The notes beneath the pieces are model-generated. The model saw nothing but the letters and a program-made list of their open reading frames with translations. It was not told where the DNA came from and searched no databases. Positions 63,008-64,000 of a DNA stretch of 64,000 nucleotides are shown here, in pieces. Each line of letters opens with the position of its first letter. The stretch's first letter is position 1. The position numbers and the translations under genes were made by a program. Source of the DNA: Candida dubliniensis CD36 (taxonomy: Eukaryota; Ascomycota; Pichiomycetes; Serinales; Debaryomycetaceae); NCBI RefSeq assembly GCF_000026945.1, contig NC_012867.1, forward strand, positions 2,058,501 to 2,122,500, in the 5' to 3' direction.

Positions 63008-63326
63008 ATTTAGCTGGTGGTCTGTATAGATATAATTAGTGTTGTACATAAAGAGTGAAACAAGACTATTAAAATTTTTATAGAAAATACAAAGAGAATG
63101 GAATTGTGTTCAAGATAGCTAGCAATCGTAGGTACTTCTTCTATACTAATATTGGCTGTTTCTTTGGCATTTTGGTTCTGGCAGTTTAATCCCTATCATA
63201 GTAAGTCGATCACAAAAAAAAAAAAAAAACAACTTATGAACACTATCAACAAAACCACAACGACCAGTTCACCTTGCTCGTTGTGTTCCCAGAGTTTTCC
63301 CAATTTCATACACGTTCTCGGCACCC
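63008..63326. other. Intergenic between Usa1-like and small helical gene
   Basis: A frame from 63119 encodes a strongly hydrophobic stretch (I-L-I-L-A-V-S-L-A-F-W-F-W) but has no ATG and is preceded by a stop. It could be a remnant or an exon of an unrecognised small membrane protein. Otherwise nothing is seen. Confidence 0.4.
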
Positions 63327-63641
63327 ATGTCTACGTCTTCTTATGAGTCTGCTGCTGATCCAAGTACGGTTCCTGCTCTTTCAACTGCAAACATGAATAC
63401 CTCAGGTAATGCCAGTGCCAACCTGTCACTAACAAAAGAGAGTGGCGATACAACAATTGGTGGAAGTGGTGATATACCAACAACCTCGGATAAAAAACAA
63501 TCAGTGTTTGATATTGCAGAAAATATAGAGAAAGATCTAAATAAAATGTTAGAACAACTTGATCGAACTGATGCTGAAATAAATAAACGAATAGATGCTG
63601 CCTTGAAAAAAGTTACTTCATTATACGATAAATTTGATTGA
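63327..63641 (+). CDS. Small protein with C-terminal helix, unknown
   Basis: This protein has 104 residues. The first ~60 residues are Ser/Thr/Gly-rich and probably disordered. Residues ~65-104 form one charged amphipathic helix with Leu/Ile heptads (I-E-K-D-L-N-K-M-L-E-Q-L-D near 68, E-I-N-K-R-I-D-A-A-L near 84). Such small helical proteins occur in BLOC-1, DASH and similar complexes, but no diagnostic motif is present, so I do not assign one. The ATG at 63327 is the first in frame. The gene sits between the Usa1-like gene and the basic protein at 63853, all on the plus strand. Confidence 0.6.
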   Translation: MSTSSYESAADPSTVPALSTANMNTSGNASANLSLTKESGDTTIGGSGDIPTTSDKKQSVFDIAENIEKDLNKMLEQLDRTDAEINKRIDAALKKVTSLYDKFD

Positions 63642-63852
63642 TTTAGTTTCAAGCATAGAGCAAAAGTAGAGTTGTTTATAGGTCATAAATGTATACTAGT
63701 GTGGTATTTCTAGCTGTATACTAAAGTATGGTTTAGGGTGTTGTAATTAGGAGCCAAAGACCGTATGATGAAACACCAAAAAAAAAAAAAAAAAATTATC
63801 CAAAACAAAAATCTTCCGATTTGATGTTTTATTTGAGGTATCAATTACCAAA
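63642..63852. other. Intergenic, promoter of the last gene
   Basis: 211 bases with a 17-base A-tract at 63778-63795 that is likely a promoter element. No other feature is seen. Confidence 0.5.
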
Positions 63853-64000
63853 ATGGCACCAAAAAGATCAAAGAACCAGATACGAAGAGAAAAATTGAAA
63901 CAAAGAAAATTGGAAAAACAAGAGGTGGAAACTAATGAAGGCGTCAATCTGAAAAAACCGGAAGTAGAGCAGCAACATACCACAATCAATGTACAAATAG
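63853..64000 (+). CDS. 5' part of a basic nuclear protein, possibly Cus1 (SF3b)
   Basis: An ATG at 63853 opens a frame that runs off the window after 49 codons. It begins M-A-P-K-R-S-K-N-Q-I-R-R-E-K-L-K-Q-R-K-L and becomes acidic/polar. A start of the type S-K-N-Q-x-R-R-x-x-x-K-x-R-K is seen in Cus1/SF3B2 splicing factors, which suggests that identity, but many nuclear RNA-binding proteins begin similarly. The opposite-strand frame here is a shadow. Confidence 0.55.
   Translation, partial: MAPKRSKNQIRREKLKQRKLEKQEVETNEGVNLKKPEVEQQHTTINVQI

Noticed and set aside
63119..63346. Membrane-span-like frame with I-L-I-L-A-V-S-L-A-F-W-F-W
   Set aside because: No ATG and a stop directly upstream; no donor/acceptor set found to attach a first exon.

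Overview
The window is nuclear DNA of a CTG-clade budding yeast, closest to Candida albicans or C. dubliniensis. The evidence is an AT-rich base composition with long A/T tracts, almost intronless genes whose few introns carry perfect GTATGT and TACTAAC signals, and the gene content and order. The run ALO1, UTP14, MFS transporter, AAA ATPase, glutamine-rich protein, BET2, DPB2, two amino-acid permeases, NOP56 (SIK1), Zn2Cys6 factor, UBC4, SPT7 matches what I remember of a C. albicans chromosome R segment. I cannot settle the species from the sequence alone. CUG should be read as serine here, so Leu at CTG codons in any standard translation should be Ser. Several apparent long reading frames begin at TTG or GTG; I trimmed these to the first plausible ATG.

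Layout. 0-3 kb holds a tandem family of ~62-residue proteins (two intact copies, one broken) whose C-terminal half looks like a tiny chromo or chromo-shadow domain. 3.8-8.6 kb holds ALO1 and UTP14, convergent. 9-16.6 kb holds a coiled-coil protein, a DHA2-type MFS transporter, an Apq12-like membrane protein and a Sap1/Yta6-type AAA ATPase. 18.6-21.5 kb holds a glutamine-rich protein with one Myb/SANT-like repeat, the positional candidate for the hyphal regulator EED1 (DEF1). It lies between a 2.1 kb and a >4 kb gene-poor stretch. 25.6-29.5 kb holds a possible small spliced gene, then BET2 and DPB2. 32-38.3 kb holds two tandem amino-acid permease paralogues separated by 2.7 kb with a GATA cluster and an LTR-like repeat. 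39-43.3 kb holds a YDR124W-like protein, a perilipin-like protein and NOP56. 43.5-52.7 kb holds a Uga3-like zinc-cluster factor, intron-bearing UBC4 and the SAGA subunit SPT7. 53-57.6 kb holds an ankyrin-RCC1-BTB (IBTK-type) protein. 57.7-63 kb holds a spliced alkyltransferase-like DNA-repair protein, MSS51, a short YOS9 and a divergent Usa1/HERP-like ubiquitin-domain membrane protein. The window ends with a small helical protein and the 5' part of a basic protein that may be Cus1.

Themes. Ribosome biogenesis is represented by UTP14 and NOP56, with PAC/RRPE motifs. DNA replication and repair are represented by DPB2 (with an MCB) and the ATL protein. Ubiquitin and ERAD are represented by UBC4 and the head-to-head YOS9/Usa1-like pair. 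Amino-acid uptake is represented by the two permeases. I see no rRNA, tRNA, CRISPR array or intact transposon. The most novel parts are the chromo-like microprotein cluster at the left end, the gene-poor flanks of the Myb/polyQ gene, and the two spliced small genes on the minus strand.
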